A DNA stretch of 64,000 bases from Psettodes erumei (taxonomy: Eukaryota > Chordata > Actinopteri > Pleuronectiformes > Psettodidae), in contig JAFBJZ010000112.1 of the NCBI GenBank assembly GCA_016785225.1, positions 1,178,001 through 1,242,000 of the forward strand. Reading direction: 5' to 3'. Shown here one piece after another: positions 1 through 11,018 of the stretch. The translations under genes were made by a program, and so were the position numbers. How positions within the stretch are numbered: the first letter of the stretch is position 1; each line of letters opens with the position of its first letter. The notes under the pieces were generated by a model that had not been told where the DNA came from, searched no databases, and worked only from the letters and a program-made list of their open reading frames with translations.

Positions 1-3000
1 GGTTGATGTAATGAAGGGACTGGGGAGAACTGGGATCCCCATTCGAGCCTGTGAAGTCAATGGCGATCTGGACCGGATCCGAAAGAGGACATGGGTCAAG
101 ACACGGCGAGCCTCTCAGCGAGTGAATGCAAATGAGAGACAGGCAGTGGAGATGCAGTTTATCGAAAAAAAAAAAAACTTACTGAAAAATGAAGTAATGA
201 ATTATGCTATGAATTAAAATATAGATCTAAATAAAAGTAGTAAATGGACTTTTCATGTTTGACTCACAGTGAAGTTGATCTGACAGCCCCCCATGATATA
301 ATCCAGGAAGGTGAACTCCTTCACCACCTGCAGGTATAAACGGTATGTTAGCTGCGTATAGCAGCAGCAACGTACAGTACTGCACAAAGAGCGACTTCTT
401 GTTTTCTTTGAAATGCACGGTCTCGACAAAAAGACGAAGGCAGACGATTTCTAACTCCTTACCTGGCAGCGCCTGATGCAGATGACCCCAGAGTTTTTAT
501 AATTTTTCTTCTTCAGCTTTTTTGGGTTGATGCATTCAAAATCAGCCTGCAAGTGAGAACGCCAGTCACCTTTGTGCCAGTTGAAGTATGAATAAATAAC
601 AGGCGTTTTATTGGTAGAGCTGGAACCCAACGCACGCGCGTATAAAAGCCTCACCGGGGAAAGGTGTGTTCCCGCTTGCAGCTCCGCCAGTGTGGTTTTA
701 AAGCTCCCGATGAGGTCATGAGAGCCGCTGACGTGGTGGTCGTAACAGTCAACCTGAGGTCAGAGACTTCCTGTTAACGCTGCTGCTGATATTCATCTTC
801 ATTCAATTTTTATTTAAAATGAACAGTACGTGCTAAAAAATGTTAGTTTTGTCAAGGTCTAAAAACATGTAATAAATTACCAGGGTCACACCTCACATGC
901 ACTATAAACCAGTGACATCTGAGCATCAGTAAAAGTGCAGTAACTACACAAGAACAAAGGAAGAAGTGCAAACCCTGGTGTGGTGTCGTCACTAACCGTG
1001 CATGCACACACACACAACGCTTATCCAGTCGGGGCACAAGCTCTCCTGTGTTTTAAGTTTGGGAGCGTTTTAAGATGGATAGGGGGGAAAAAAAGAAAAA
1101 TTAAATTACAAGATGAATTATTAGTATGTTAGAGCTGTTCTGGTCAATCAAGCCAACAAAAGCTAAAATAAGATTTCAATAACTCAAAGCATTCTTCAGC
1201 AGGTAGTTTAAAGAAACAGGTCACGTTAACAGGCTGCATCTTATAGCATAAAACTAACTCAAATTTTTAAAATAAAAAAAAAAAAAAAAAACAAATTACC
1301 TTGATGGGCTTCTCCACATCTCCTCCACAGAGAGATCTCAATGAGATGCGGAATGGTCTCCATACCGGGTTGAGGTTGTTGTACACAACCTGCATAAACA
1401 AGCAACCGTGAAGCATTGGTAAATAATAATTCAGTCATGAGGATGAATGAGTTGCTGGTAAAAATCTGTACCTCTGTTCTGTGGGCCAGCTGCCATCCAG
1501 TCTCTGTCTGCTTGTAGAACTCCAGGAACGGGTCGGACCACCACAAATACTGAATAACCCCACCCAGTTAATAACTTCCACCACTCAAAGGTATTATACA
1601 GTGAATTAAAGAAGCAAAGCGTCAGGCCGAAAACATAATGTTTAGTACCTTTTTGTCCAGCCTGCGGCCTGCAACCTCAAACTCTGCCACTCTGGTGTCT
1701 GTGATTTCTTCAGCACAGATCTATTACAAAAACAAACAAAAAACAAAAAAGGGTCAAAAGTCTTGTGTAAACTGAGATCAGTAAACAGCACAAAGGACAT
1801 TCTCATGTTTTTAACTGCTAAACCGGTATTAAATTATACTAACAACAGAGTAGAAGTCACCACAGCCAGCACCACATACACAATATGCCTATTCCTTCCT
1901 TTATCCAGATGAAGTCCCTCTATTTGCTGAGAACATATTAAGAAAACACAACTTTATCTGTGTGTCATGATGGGATGAGCAAAGAAAACACAGTCTTTCA
2001 TTCAATTTATCTGTGTGTCATGATGGGATGAGCAACTTTGTTGTGTTGCAGATTTATATAGAAAAAAGCAAAATGTGAATGGCTGTGAATACTTCCTGAA
2101 GACGCTGCAAACATCCTGTGCTTTTATTTCTCTCTGCTGTAGTGTTTATGGAATATATTTTCCTTGTATTGTGGGATTCTGGAAGTCGGGTTTAGTTGAC
2201 AAAACAGGAAGTAGGACTGCGAGCTTGTGCTTTAAAAAGGGAACCATGCGTGTGAGGTTTTTAAGAGAAAAAACTGGGTGTTAAATTGGACTGTAATTAA
2301 GAGTACAGTGTCAAGCTTCCAGTAAGGTGTGAAAAATGTGACCTTACCCAGCACATTAAAAAGATTACAGGTGTTGACCGCATGACCACACAGTGAAGCA
2401 CAGATTGGAGCTAACGGTTGTTAGCACAGGTGCTGTCCACCTGACACACTGTCACACCTGCCTACTCTGTCCACTGTGTCCTCAGTCACAGCTCATTACC
2501 TCCACACATCTTTTAGGAAGGAGACCAGGGTCCACTCACTGTGATCGTCCCACGTCCTGCAGGCCTCTTGTCTTTCAGCAACAAAGACCGGGTCATCTGC
2601 CTGTTGGAAACGATCTGGACACAAAACATCGTCATTGTCTTCCGACAGTAGAAAACGCGGAGAAACCATAAGAGTCGACTTCTACTACTGTACGAGGAGA
2701 AACTCACCGTGCCCAGGGTGCATTCGAGCTCCCCCAGGAAATCATCGTCACTCAGGTCATAGGTGTTGTTGTCGATGTCATACACGCAAAACTTCAGCCT
2801 CTGCACCATCTCGAAGTAGTAGTCGATTACAAACTTCTTGGCAAACTTCGGGTTCAGGCAGTTGAGGATCATCTCTGTGCGCCCGTACTGGTTCGCAAAG
2901 AAGACAACATCTATTGTGTGGTCAAATCTTTTTTTTTCTTTAAAAAAACAAAAAAACAAATAATGAAAAATAAATAATAAAATAAAATCCACAGCCTGAC

Positions 3001-3163
3001 AGACCTCATACCAATGGGAGCCTGAGGTGTTGATGTACAAGGCGCACAGGGGGTCAGACTTGGAGAAGACGTCCATGTCCATGAGGTTCTCACAGGAGAT
3101 GGTCAGCTCCACCTTGGTGGCCCACTGAGTGGCTGCTGGCACTGCGGCTCCCCCTGAGGCCAT
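1..3163 (-). CDS. cpne3: Copine-3, N-terminal part (gene runs off the left edge)
   Basis: Copines are calcium-dependent phospholipid-binding proteins with two C2 domains and a C-terminal von Willebrand A domain. Coding exons on the minus strand are 3005-3163, 2708-2887, 2540-2614, 1649-1720, 1472-1549, 1300-1389, 655-753, 463-546, 268-327 and 1-67 (partial). All have AG/GT borders and compatible phase, giving 321 residues. C2A is about residues 15-140 (SKSDPLC and VYDIDNNTYDLSDDD loops), C2B about 150-280 (FECINPKKLKKKNYKNSGV), and the vWA domain starts near 300 (DFTGSNGDP). The start ATG at 3161-3163 sits in an ideal Kozak context (GCCGCCATGG) just after a likely AG acceptor, so a non-coding first exon probably lies near 3.45-3.6 kb. 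The copine-3 assignment rests on similarity plus linkage to rmdn1 and wwp1, as in human 8q21.3. C2B calcium loops look degenerate (see findings). Confidence 0.92.
1953..2035. repeat. Tandem duplicate of a 30-bp unit in a cpne3 intron
   Basis: The 30-bp unit beginning TTTATCTGTGTGTCATGATG occurs at 1953-1982 and again, identical, at 2006-2035, separated by 23 bp. It lies in the intron between cpne3 exons 1649-1720 and 2540-2614. No function is apparent. Confidence 0.85.
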
Positions 3164-4482
3164 GGCGGCCTGTCGCAGCGATACATGGACCGTTACATAT
3201 AGTGTTGACGCACCCCTGCTTCATATTTCTACTCCGTGTAACTAAAAGATAACTATATAATACGGCAGTGATAACGGATTTAAAACACACGGAGCTGAAT
3301 TACGACAGGTTTGTACATCAAGCAATCACGCGGGGAGTTGGGAGGGTGTGGCGCATCCCCGCGGCGCACCAAAACTAACGCCACCACCCAAAGTAGTCCC
3401 CCTGCAAAACATGTCACCAATTTCTTACAGATTGAAAACTCACTCAAACTGGTTTACCTGCTCACTTGTTCGCACGTTTTAATGTTTAGCGCCGACACTC
3501 GGACGTGTGTATCGTTTACGTGACAAGAACAGCTGAGGACCCGGGGCGGAGCCGCCGCTCTGCGCCGCCCAGCCCTGCGGGTGCTGATAACGTCGGAACC
3601 GCCTGTGTGGGACCGTCCGCTGCTATTTGTGCTAACCTTTAACCAAGATCACGCTGGAAGTGACGCTGGATAGTGGTGGGCGGATCGATCCAAATATTGA
3701 TAGTATCGATACCAAGTCGATATCGGATCGATACTAGCCTGGTGGGATCGATTCTTTACTTTAAGTTCCGCTCTTGTTCGCAATGCTGCGGTTTCTGCAA
3801 AGAGGAAACAGTCAGGTCGCCGGACTCACCGCTCCTGTGTCAGTGCAGAGCAGGCACACTTTGCCCCCCCTCCTCCTTGTGTTTAGATGTTGCGCCGTCA
3901 CATGAGTCACGTGACGTGACTAAGATGGGCAAAGCAAAAAGATTTTTCTTAAAACATTTGATAATAGAGCATTTTCTATTTAACTATAAACTTTACCCTA
4001 ATTCTGCCCTGGGTTTTAACTATTTAATAATAATAAAGGAAACATCACAAAAAAACATTTAAGGTCATGAAAATTAATTGAGATTTAGCAATTCAATGAC
4101 GCATCCACCTTATTTATTGATAAGTATCGGTATCGGTATCGGCGATACTGGCCCGTATTCACTTGGTATCGGATCAATACCAAAATATGCAGCATCGCAC
4201 ACCACTAACGCTGGACCACACAACAACCGAAGGAATATTACGGCGGAACTGTCGCGAGTGTTGCGTTGTTTCTCGTCGACCGCATATATGTCGGGGAACA
4301 GACTTTAGGAGGCGTTCAAGAAAGAAACTGTTTTGTGGTTGGTAAAACAGCTTCCAGCGCGAGCCTTGTGACGTAATTTTGTAACGTTTTGTTTGTGCTT
4401 TTGAATGCTCCCTGTTGGTCTTCGCTATAACTCTGACATTCTGTGGAAACTCCAGTTATCCAGCGACTGGACCTCGGACCCG
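3164..4482. promoter_or_regulatory. Divergent promoter region shared by cpne3 and rmdn1
   Basis: The start codons of cpne3 (minus) and rmdn1 (plus) are 1,319 bp apart and face away from each other. The stretch 3500-3640 is GC-rich with several CpG dinucleotides, and 4290-4480 also has CpGs. A plausible minus-strand donor (GAGCAG followed by gtaaac, around 3456) would end a non-coding first cpne3 exon. A hAT-type MITE occupies 3671-4207 in the middle. Exact start sites cannot be read from sequence alone. Confidence 0.55.
3671..4207. mobile_element. hAT-type MITE with 8-bp target-site duplication
   Basis: The left end reads TAGTGGTGGGCGGATCGATC and the right end, reverse complemented, reads TAGTGGTGTGCGATGCTG, so the termini are inverted repeats. 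Both ends carry runs of GTATCG/GATACC motifs. The element is flanked by a perfect 8-bp direct repeat, ACGCTGGA, at 3663-3670 and 4208-4215, the duplication size typical of hAT transposons. It has no transposase and is therefore non-autonomous. Confidence 0.85.
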
Positions 4483-7400
4483 ATGGCTGGAAGAGCGTTG
4501 ACGCGGTTCGCGAGCCGGATTCTACCTCCGCTGTCCGGCACAGAAGGCTCTGGAATCAGGCATGCGATCCGCTTTTACGGGACCACTTCCCGGAGGACTG
4601 CAGCCGCTCTGACCGTAAATATCTCGGCGTTTTGTTCCTGTTCATGTTCACCTGAGTCGAGGACTCAGCAGAGCGGCTGCTTCTGCGCTGATGTGGGTGA
4701 AAGGGCAGCAGCTTTCACTCTGCTGTCTCCACTCAGGTGAAGCAGAACAGGTTCAGGACTAGAACTGGTGCTGTGTGACCCCCACGCCGGCCCCTGTAAT
4801 GTCGTGTTTGACTGGGGTCAGCTCAGACTGATCGCTGTTCATAACAGTCAGGTTTCACCTGCCTCCTCCTCCTCCTCTCCTCTTCCGCGCACAGAGTGGA
4901 AGAGCTGCCCTCCTCCTGGGGCTCCCCGCGCTCTCCTGCCTGGGTTATGAAGTTTATCTCCGGGTGCAGAGTTCAGCCGTGCTCCACGCTGCAGGAAAAG
5001 GTACAGGTGCAACGTGGGAGAGCATTGTTATTTTCAGGGTTCAAAATTCTTCACTTCTCTTTACCAGCACAGCAGACAACCCAACATCCAATAACTGAAA
5101 CAGCGTCCCATGAACGTACACTTAATAGGTTAAGTGATGACAGGGGGAAGGGGTGATCCCTTGGGACAAGTTTTGGGACTACATAAAGATAGATAATGAC
5201 CTCTGTTAATATTCTGGTTTTATTTTCCTTTATTTTATTGGAGGTATGGATGTTTGGGTGCTTGTACTACTACATATTAGTTGATACTGCTGTGGAAAAA
5301 AAATATGTTGTTGTCTGTCACCACACTTACTTTGCTTTATTGTATACTACCTGTTCCTGTGTGGAGTAAAATGTTAAGTTTGCCAAGTACCAAGCCTGTG
5401 GAAAGATCAATAAAAACTGGGGGGGGGGGGGTTCCAGGAAGCAGGTCAATGAACCCCAAGATGGGAAAGTCTGAGTTATTTTGTTCCAGAACAACTGATC
5501 TGGGTGAGTTCATTCAGCTCTGAGTCCCTCTGAGTCAAGCGCATGCTTGGTGAATGAAAAGAGGCATCAACAATGGAGCTCTGATACTGCGTTTCACCAT
5601 GGCAACGGCCGAATGAAGAGCAGGGCAGAGTTGGAGTACTGAGTCAACAAGTTAACACAATTAAATGTTGTTTGGCGTTGTGCTGAAATCCTACTTTTTG
5701 TTACATTCAGTCTTTAGTAACTCATCTCAGTTTCTGGAATAGAAAACCAAGAGTTTCCCTCAGCTCAGGGTTAATAACAAACCCAGCCAGTTTTCTGGTT
5801 CAACCTCACCTCATAGAGCTCCTCAGAGGATGAAAGCAGTTTATAAAAATGTATTCTTAACTTTATGTGGAGCAAAATAATCTACGTGTGTCCTGTTTTC
5901 AAGTTTAGATGCAAACACTCAGCTGCGCAGGGGCCCCTGGCTGACTCCAACCTATTTCTGGCTACATTTGTAATGTAAAAACTTTCTATTCCCTGAAGCT
6001 CAAACAGACACGTTCAAGTGTTTTGTGTGAGCAACAGTCAAAAACACCCAAACGTTTATTATCACAGCGAAGTGGGAAACTAACTAATATTTGCTGGCAA
6101 ATATTAGTTTAAGGAGCTCAAAGAAAACAAACAGAAGGCTGGTTTTTATGTCAGAATAATGAACGCTGAGCCTCACTGTATTCCACCCTGGCTGCTGTCA
6201 CTGTGTAGAGGAGCGCTTGTGGCTGACTGTGTTTTGTGTCTGTGCAGAGGAGGTGCTGGAGCAGGCGGACTACCTGTACAGCTGCGCAGAGACGGAGAAA
6301 CTCTACCAACTGCTGCTGCAGCACAAGGACAGGTGAGGGGACGTCCTGTCTCGCGGCTCCTCTGTTTTACTTCATACCTTTATTTCATATTTCTGCCACA
6401 CGGGGGCGCCAAAGTAAAGGACAGCAGAGGTAACTGCCTGGCCACATGTACCTGTGTGCTCTTCCAGTGACGATGCAGAGTTCCTGTGGAGGCTGGCCCG
6501 GGCGTCCCGTGACCTGTCCCTCCTGCCCGACGTGGAGCCCCAGCGGAAGAAGCAGCTGACGTTCGAGGCCTTCGAGTACGCCAAGAGGGCGCTGGAGAGA
6601 GACGACCAGTGTTTTGCAGCACACAAAGTAAGACTCAAAAAAACGTGTTTGCAGTTGTCAGATGCTGCTGTCTTTTATTTTTCTCCCAAAAAAAAAAAGA
6701 GCTTTAAAACCCTCACCCCTCTCCCGACGCAGTGGTACGCCGTGTGCCTCAGCGATGTCGGCGACTACGAGGGGGTCAAGGTGAAAATCGGAAATTCCTA
6801 CATCATCAGGGAGCATCTGGAGGTGAGGGGGAATTTGTGCGAGGTGTTATTGTGTACGTCGCTGCATCCCATGTGACGCGCGTTTCTCTTTTCCCAGAGA
6901 GCCGTGGAGCTCAATCCCAAAGACGCCACCTCCTTACACATCCTGGGTTACTGGTGAGACTGGTGCTCTGCTGTTTCTATGTTTACGTGGGCCTGCTGCT
7001 GTGAAGCTACAACAGCCTGTCGCTTTTAAATGTTGCTGCTGCAAGGAATTGTGGGATGCCACCGTCTCCTTTGACAGAGACTGGATGCAGAAAGCCGTTC
7101 AGATGATTTATTCCCACTCTCAGTGGGCAGAAGCACAGTTGGATTATTTTTTACATAAAAAGAGAGATCTCCATACTAAACATACGAATCTCATAAAATG
7201 TAACAAACATGCACCAACTTGATCTTTCTTTGTTCTTCGGAGTTGGTTTGGAGGAAAAGAGAGGGTTTTCCGGCCCAAGGGTGGGGTTATACAACCTTTT
7301 GGGTGTGGTTATCATAGAGTGATGAGGTGGGTGGTACCGGTGCGTTCACGTGGAAGCCGCAGCTTTAAATCTCTGCGTCTGGTCTTCGGCAGGTGCTTCG

Positions 7401-7979
7401 CTTTCGCTGAGCTGCCTTGGTATCAACGCAAGGTGGCGGAGGTCATTTTCTCGACGCCGCCCGTGTCCACGTACGAGGAGGTGCGTCTCCCCTCCGCCCT
7501 CCTCGCTGCAGTGACTCAGGTTCAAACGGCTTCATGCTGACGCAGCTGCACAAACGTTGGATGGAGTCATGTTGTTCTGTCTCTTTCAGGCTTTGGAGTT
7601 CTTCCTGAGAGCCGAACAAGGTAAAACGTCGGATCCCCTGTCGGCTTCAGCTCAGCCTCGACTTGCAAAAAAAGGCATTCACGGTACTTCCATTCCCGCA
7701 TGTGTCCTCAGTGGATCCTGACTTCTACAGTAAAAACCTGCTGATGCTGGGGAAGACCTACATGGCCTTGAAGGACAGGCTGAAAGCGCTGCTCTGGTTG
7801 TCCAAGGCCAAAGACTACCCGGCTCACACGCTGGAGGACAGAGAGGTGCGTGTGCTCGTGTGACGTCAGCGCGTGGATGCGAGGAAGACGGCGGGATGCC
7901 TCAGCGTGTTTGTGTTCCTCTGCAGGTCCAAAAAGAAGCCGTGGACCTCCTGAAGAAGCTGAGTGCGAGTGGGAAATGA
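4483..7979 (+). CDS. rmdn1: Regulator of microtubule dynamics protein 1 (RMDN1/FAM82B)
   Basis: RMDN1 is a TPR-like protein reported at mitochondria and spindle microtubules. Exons are 4483-4614, 4895-5000, 6248-6332, 6468-6627, 6733-6822, 6898-6953, 7393-7480, 7590-7620, 7712-7845 and 7926-7979. They sum to 936 nt, or 311 codons plus stop, close to the human length of about 314. All introns are GT-AG and phases join cleanly. Exon 1 encodes a basic leader that could be a mitochondrial presequence. Exon 2 encodes a short hydrophobic segment (AALLLGLPALSCLGYEVYL). The rest is helical repeat sequence, including EEVLEQADYLY, LWRLARASRDLS, WYAVCLSDVGDYEG, ELNPKDATSLHILGYW, FAELPWYQRKVA and NLLMLGKTYMALKD. 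It is transcribed divergently from cpne3 and converges on wwp1. Human RMDN1 lies between the same two genes. Confidence 0.95.
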
Positions 7980-8723
7980 CGGCTGATCGCTAACAAAATG
8001 TCCTCTTTTTTAATGATTGTGTGATTATTAATATAGCAGAACTGTGACTCATGCCCTTTGAGATCATAAGCCAGCATCCAAACATCCAGTGTGTAGTATT
8101 CATTTACAACAATAGGATATATTGTACATGATCCGTTACTGTATCTGTAAACTGCATTTTAGAACTCTGTTCAGTTCAAGCACAAGAAGCTGGTTTCTTT
8201 CTTCTACACTCACTGTGATGTTTGAACTGGAACCTTCAGATAAAAACAAATATGTCATTCTTATTTGTCTTCTGATAGTGAATTAACCAGTTCACGACCG
8301 CTGAAGAGATTCCTAATACCGCGTTTCTCTAACCCACACGGAAAAACCTGTTCACAAACCCAGCTACAGCTGTTGCCACTGCGACTGTGACTTTTATCAG
8401 TTTCTACAGTAGCCCAGAAGGCACAAACCAAACGCTGGCTCTAGCGAGGGTCCTTTGGGTTTGTATGCTACATGGAAGCCACCGCAGGTTCCCTTCCATT
8501 GGAATGGGAGCGATGAGCGGAGGGGTACGCAGCCGGTTGCAACCTGCAACCTCTAATCTACACGCTGCTCCTTTAAGGTGAGTTTCCTGCCTTGTAATTG
8601 ATGGCAGGAAATAAGTCTTAAAGGACCAGTGTATAGAATTTAGTGGCGGTGAGGTTGCGGGTTGCAACCAGCTGCGTACCTAACTAACAATTTGAGACAG
8701 CAAATGATAATAACAATAATAAA
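7980..8723 (+). other. rmdn1 3' untranslated region and candidate poly(A) signal
   Basis: No coding signal follows the rmdn1 stop at 7977-7979. The first plus-strand AATAAA I see is at 8718-8723, after a repeat at 8398-8690, so the transcript could be about 740 nt longer than the CDS. A non-canonical earlier signal is possible. Confidence 0.35.
8398..8690. repeat. Fold-back interspersed repeat
   Basis: The two arms are approximately inverted. The left arm contains GGGGTACGCAGCCGGTTGCA, and the right arm contains GAGGTTGCGGGTTGCAACC and CAGCTGCGTACC. A second arm pair is CTCCTTTAAGG with CTTAAAGGACCAGTGT. The GGACCAGTGT...TTTAGTGG end resembles a common fish MITE. It lies between rmdn1 and wwp1, so it may be in a 3' UTR. 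Confidence 0.5.
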
Positions 8724-9056
8724 CAGGCACAATGAATAGGGTTCCATGTCTTCTGGGTTAGAATGTTAGTGGATTCAGATGTGGGCCAGAGGATTAACTG
8801 TAATGTGTAGTTATTATACTCAGTTATGCACACTGTGCGAAAAATGAAGTCAAAGTAGATAGCAGACGGTCAGATACGTTGATCAAATATGGTTCTTCCC
8901 AAAGTCAAGTTCCAATCAATACAAAAACCAGGAATCCACAGCACATTGTTTTATTTTTCCTTTCAACACAGAACAAAAATCCCTGACAGTTTCATCGCCT
9001 CTCATCCCGGGATAATCCCACAGCGTGAAGAAAGCAAGCGTGCTCGTGGAGGGGGG

Positions 9057-11018
9057 TTTATTCACTTATTTATTTGATCTCATAAATCCATCTCTCTTCA
9101 TTTAAAATGGGTGAAATCAGATTAAAAATGAATCTTCTATACACATTGTCTCCAGTAAAGGGGCATTCTGTACAGTGTAGTTGGTGTTTACAGTGTGTAT
9201 CTACACGCGATATGTTACAGTTTGGATGCGTTTCGGGTGGCCGAGGGCGGAGGCGGCGCGGTTCGAGGTCACCTGCGGCGCCGACCGCGCGCTGAACGGA
9301 CGTACAGCAGAGAGCGCACCTGTACACCTGTCCGGGCGATGAAGGCCACCTGAAACGCCCCATCTATTTCTGATAGAACAAAGGCATCACAGATTTCCAT
9401 CAATGGAGCGGCGGCTCTGCGTAATCCATTATAATATTTAAGTACTTTATTTACTTTCATTACCTTTATACAATGAATATTCACATACTGTTGATTTTTT
9501 CTGTGATTACAGGTTTGTGTTCAAAAGGAAGCACAGTTATGCAGTTGCGACTTCTCTGAAAGTCCGCTCCTTTTGCTACTGTAAATGTCTTGTCTTCATA
9601 CGGCCGTCCCTCCTCACAGCTGAGTACATGTTATATACACGTGACTGATAACTGGTCTAATCACAGCTCCTCCTGGGGAAAAAAAAAACGTGGAAAGCAG
9701 CTCGCTGCTGTTTGCAGTGGTCTGAAAAAAAAAGCAGGAAATGAGGAGAGAGGCGTACCACTGCCAAAGCTTTTTTTTTTCTTTTCCTGCCCTCAGAGCA
9801 CTGACCGAAAGAGTAAGCACCAGAGTTGTCGTTTGGAAAACGATGGAGTTAGGCATGACGCGTCGCGAAGCGAAGAGCGGGTCCCCCGAAGACCGAGAGG
9901 ACAGAAAAATCAATAGGGGACAAGAGGGGGGGGAGACCACACATCATCAGGCTGGCTGCTGTCACCAGACAGACTTAAGGCTGCTGGAAGGTTTCCACAT
10001 CTCCACCGTGATCCAACCGCCACTGTCTCCGGGACATTCAGGGACATCTACTGCCATGATAATGACACGTGCCCGGGGATGTCGGTTTGTACAGTTTCAT
10101 GCAGCACTGACTTCAGTTGCGATGAGTTAACTGCTAATGATAAGACAGACGTGACGAGACGTGACGAGACGTCACTACCGCACAATTTTCTGAAATTCCG
10201 GCAGATGTCCAACGCCGCCTTTGACGTTCACGGGGTGACATCTACGTGGGAGAATTTGCATGTTGTCCAATAACCACAGCGGCTTCCACTGTCCCACCAC
10301 ACACACGCACATTTGTTCCTTCTGGTGCAAATGTCCATCTGACGACGCTTTCTTCCAATCTCATGGGGGGCAGAACTGCACGAGAGGGTCGTTCACCGCT
10401 TCGTCTTCAACGCTTTGCTTTTTAGATGATGATAGTTTAAAAAAAATAAAAAGTCAAACACCCCCCAAAAAAAAACCCCAGCTAATTTAGAGACAGAGCA
10501 GTCCGTGTGTGTGTGTTCAGTGTTGGAAGACAATCTTCTCATCTTCAGAGGCAGCCATGCATGCTCGCAAAATAGCAACAACTACTCTGGGTGCAAGGGG
10601 GGCGGGGGGGGGGGGTTCAGGCACCAGACCCAGGTACTACCCTTGCATTTTAAAAGCTCTATAGAACTAGAGCTTTAAAAGTAGACTGAGCTTCTACTAT
10701 AAAATCCTCTCAAAAACCCTTTCAGTCCGTTTTAAAAAGCCAGTCAGCAGCAGCGGGGAGGAAATCCAGACATATCCGCGATTTCTGTTTTTAGACAGAC
10801 AGACGCTGAAACGCTTGCATATTTCATGATGGGGCTTCATATCATCATATATGAGGGCTGCAGCAAAAACGAGGCTGCAAATTAAGATTTGGTTTAAAAT
10901 GAGAAAATAGCTTATATACATTGGTGGTTATCTTGTGCAATTTTTTTTTTTTTAAAGTTTCTTTTTACTTGACTGAATAAACAGCGGCGGGAGAGGGAGA
11001 GAAAGACGAGAGGACTCC
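9057..11018 (-). other. Probable wwp1 3' untranslated region
   Basis: No exon-like coding signal is seen from the wwp1 stop down to about 9.05 kb. Minus-strand AATAAA hexamers lie at 9057-9062 and around 9068-9073, which would give a 3' UTR of about 1.95 kb. The stretch includes G/C homopolymers near 10599-10616 and a short tandem repeat of GACGTGACGA around 10147-10170. The extent is inferred. Confidence 0.4.

Noticed and set aside
10490..10625. G/C homopolymers near 10.6 kb as a regulatory G-quadruplex
   Set aside because: G runs are mostly one long homopolymer without four spaced tracts, so slippage is the simpler explanation.
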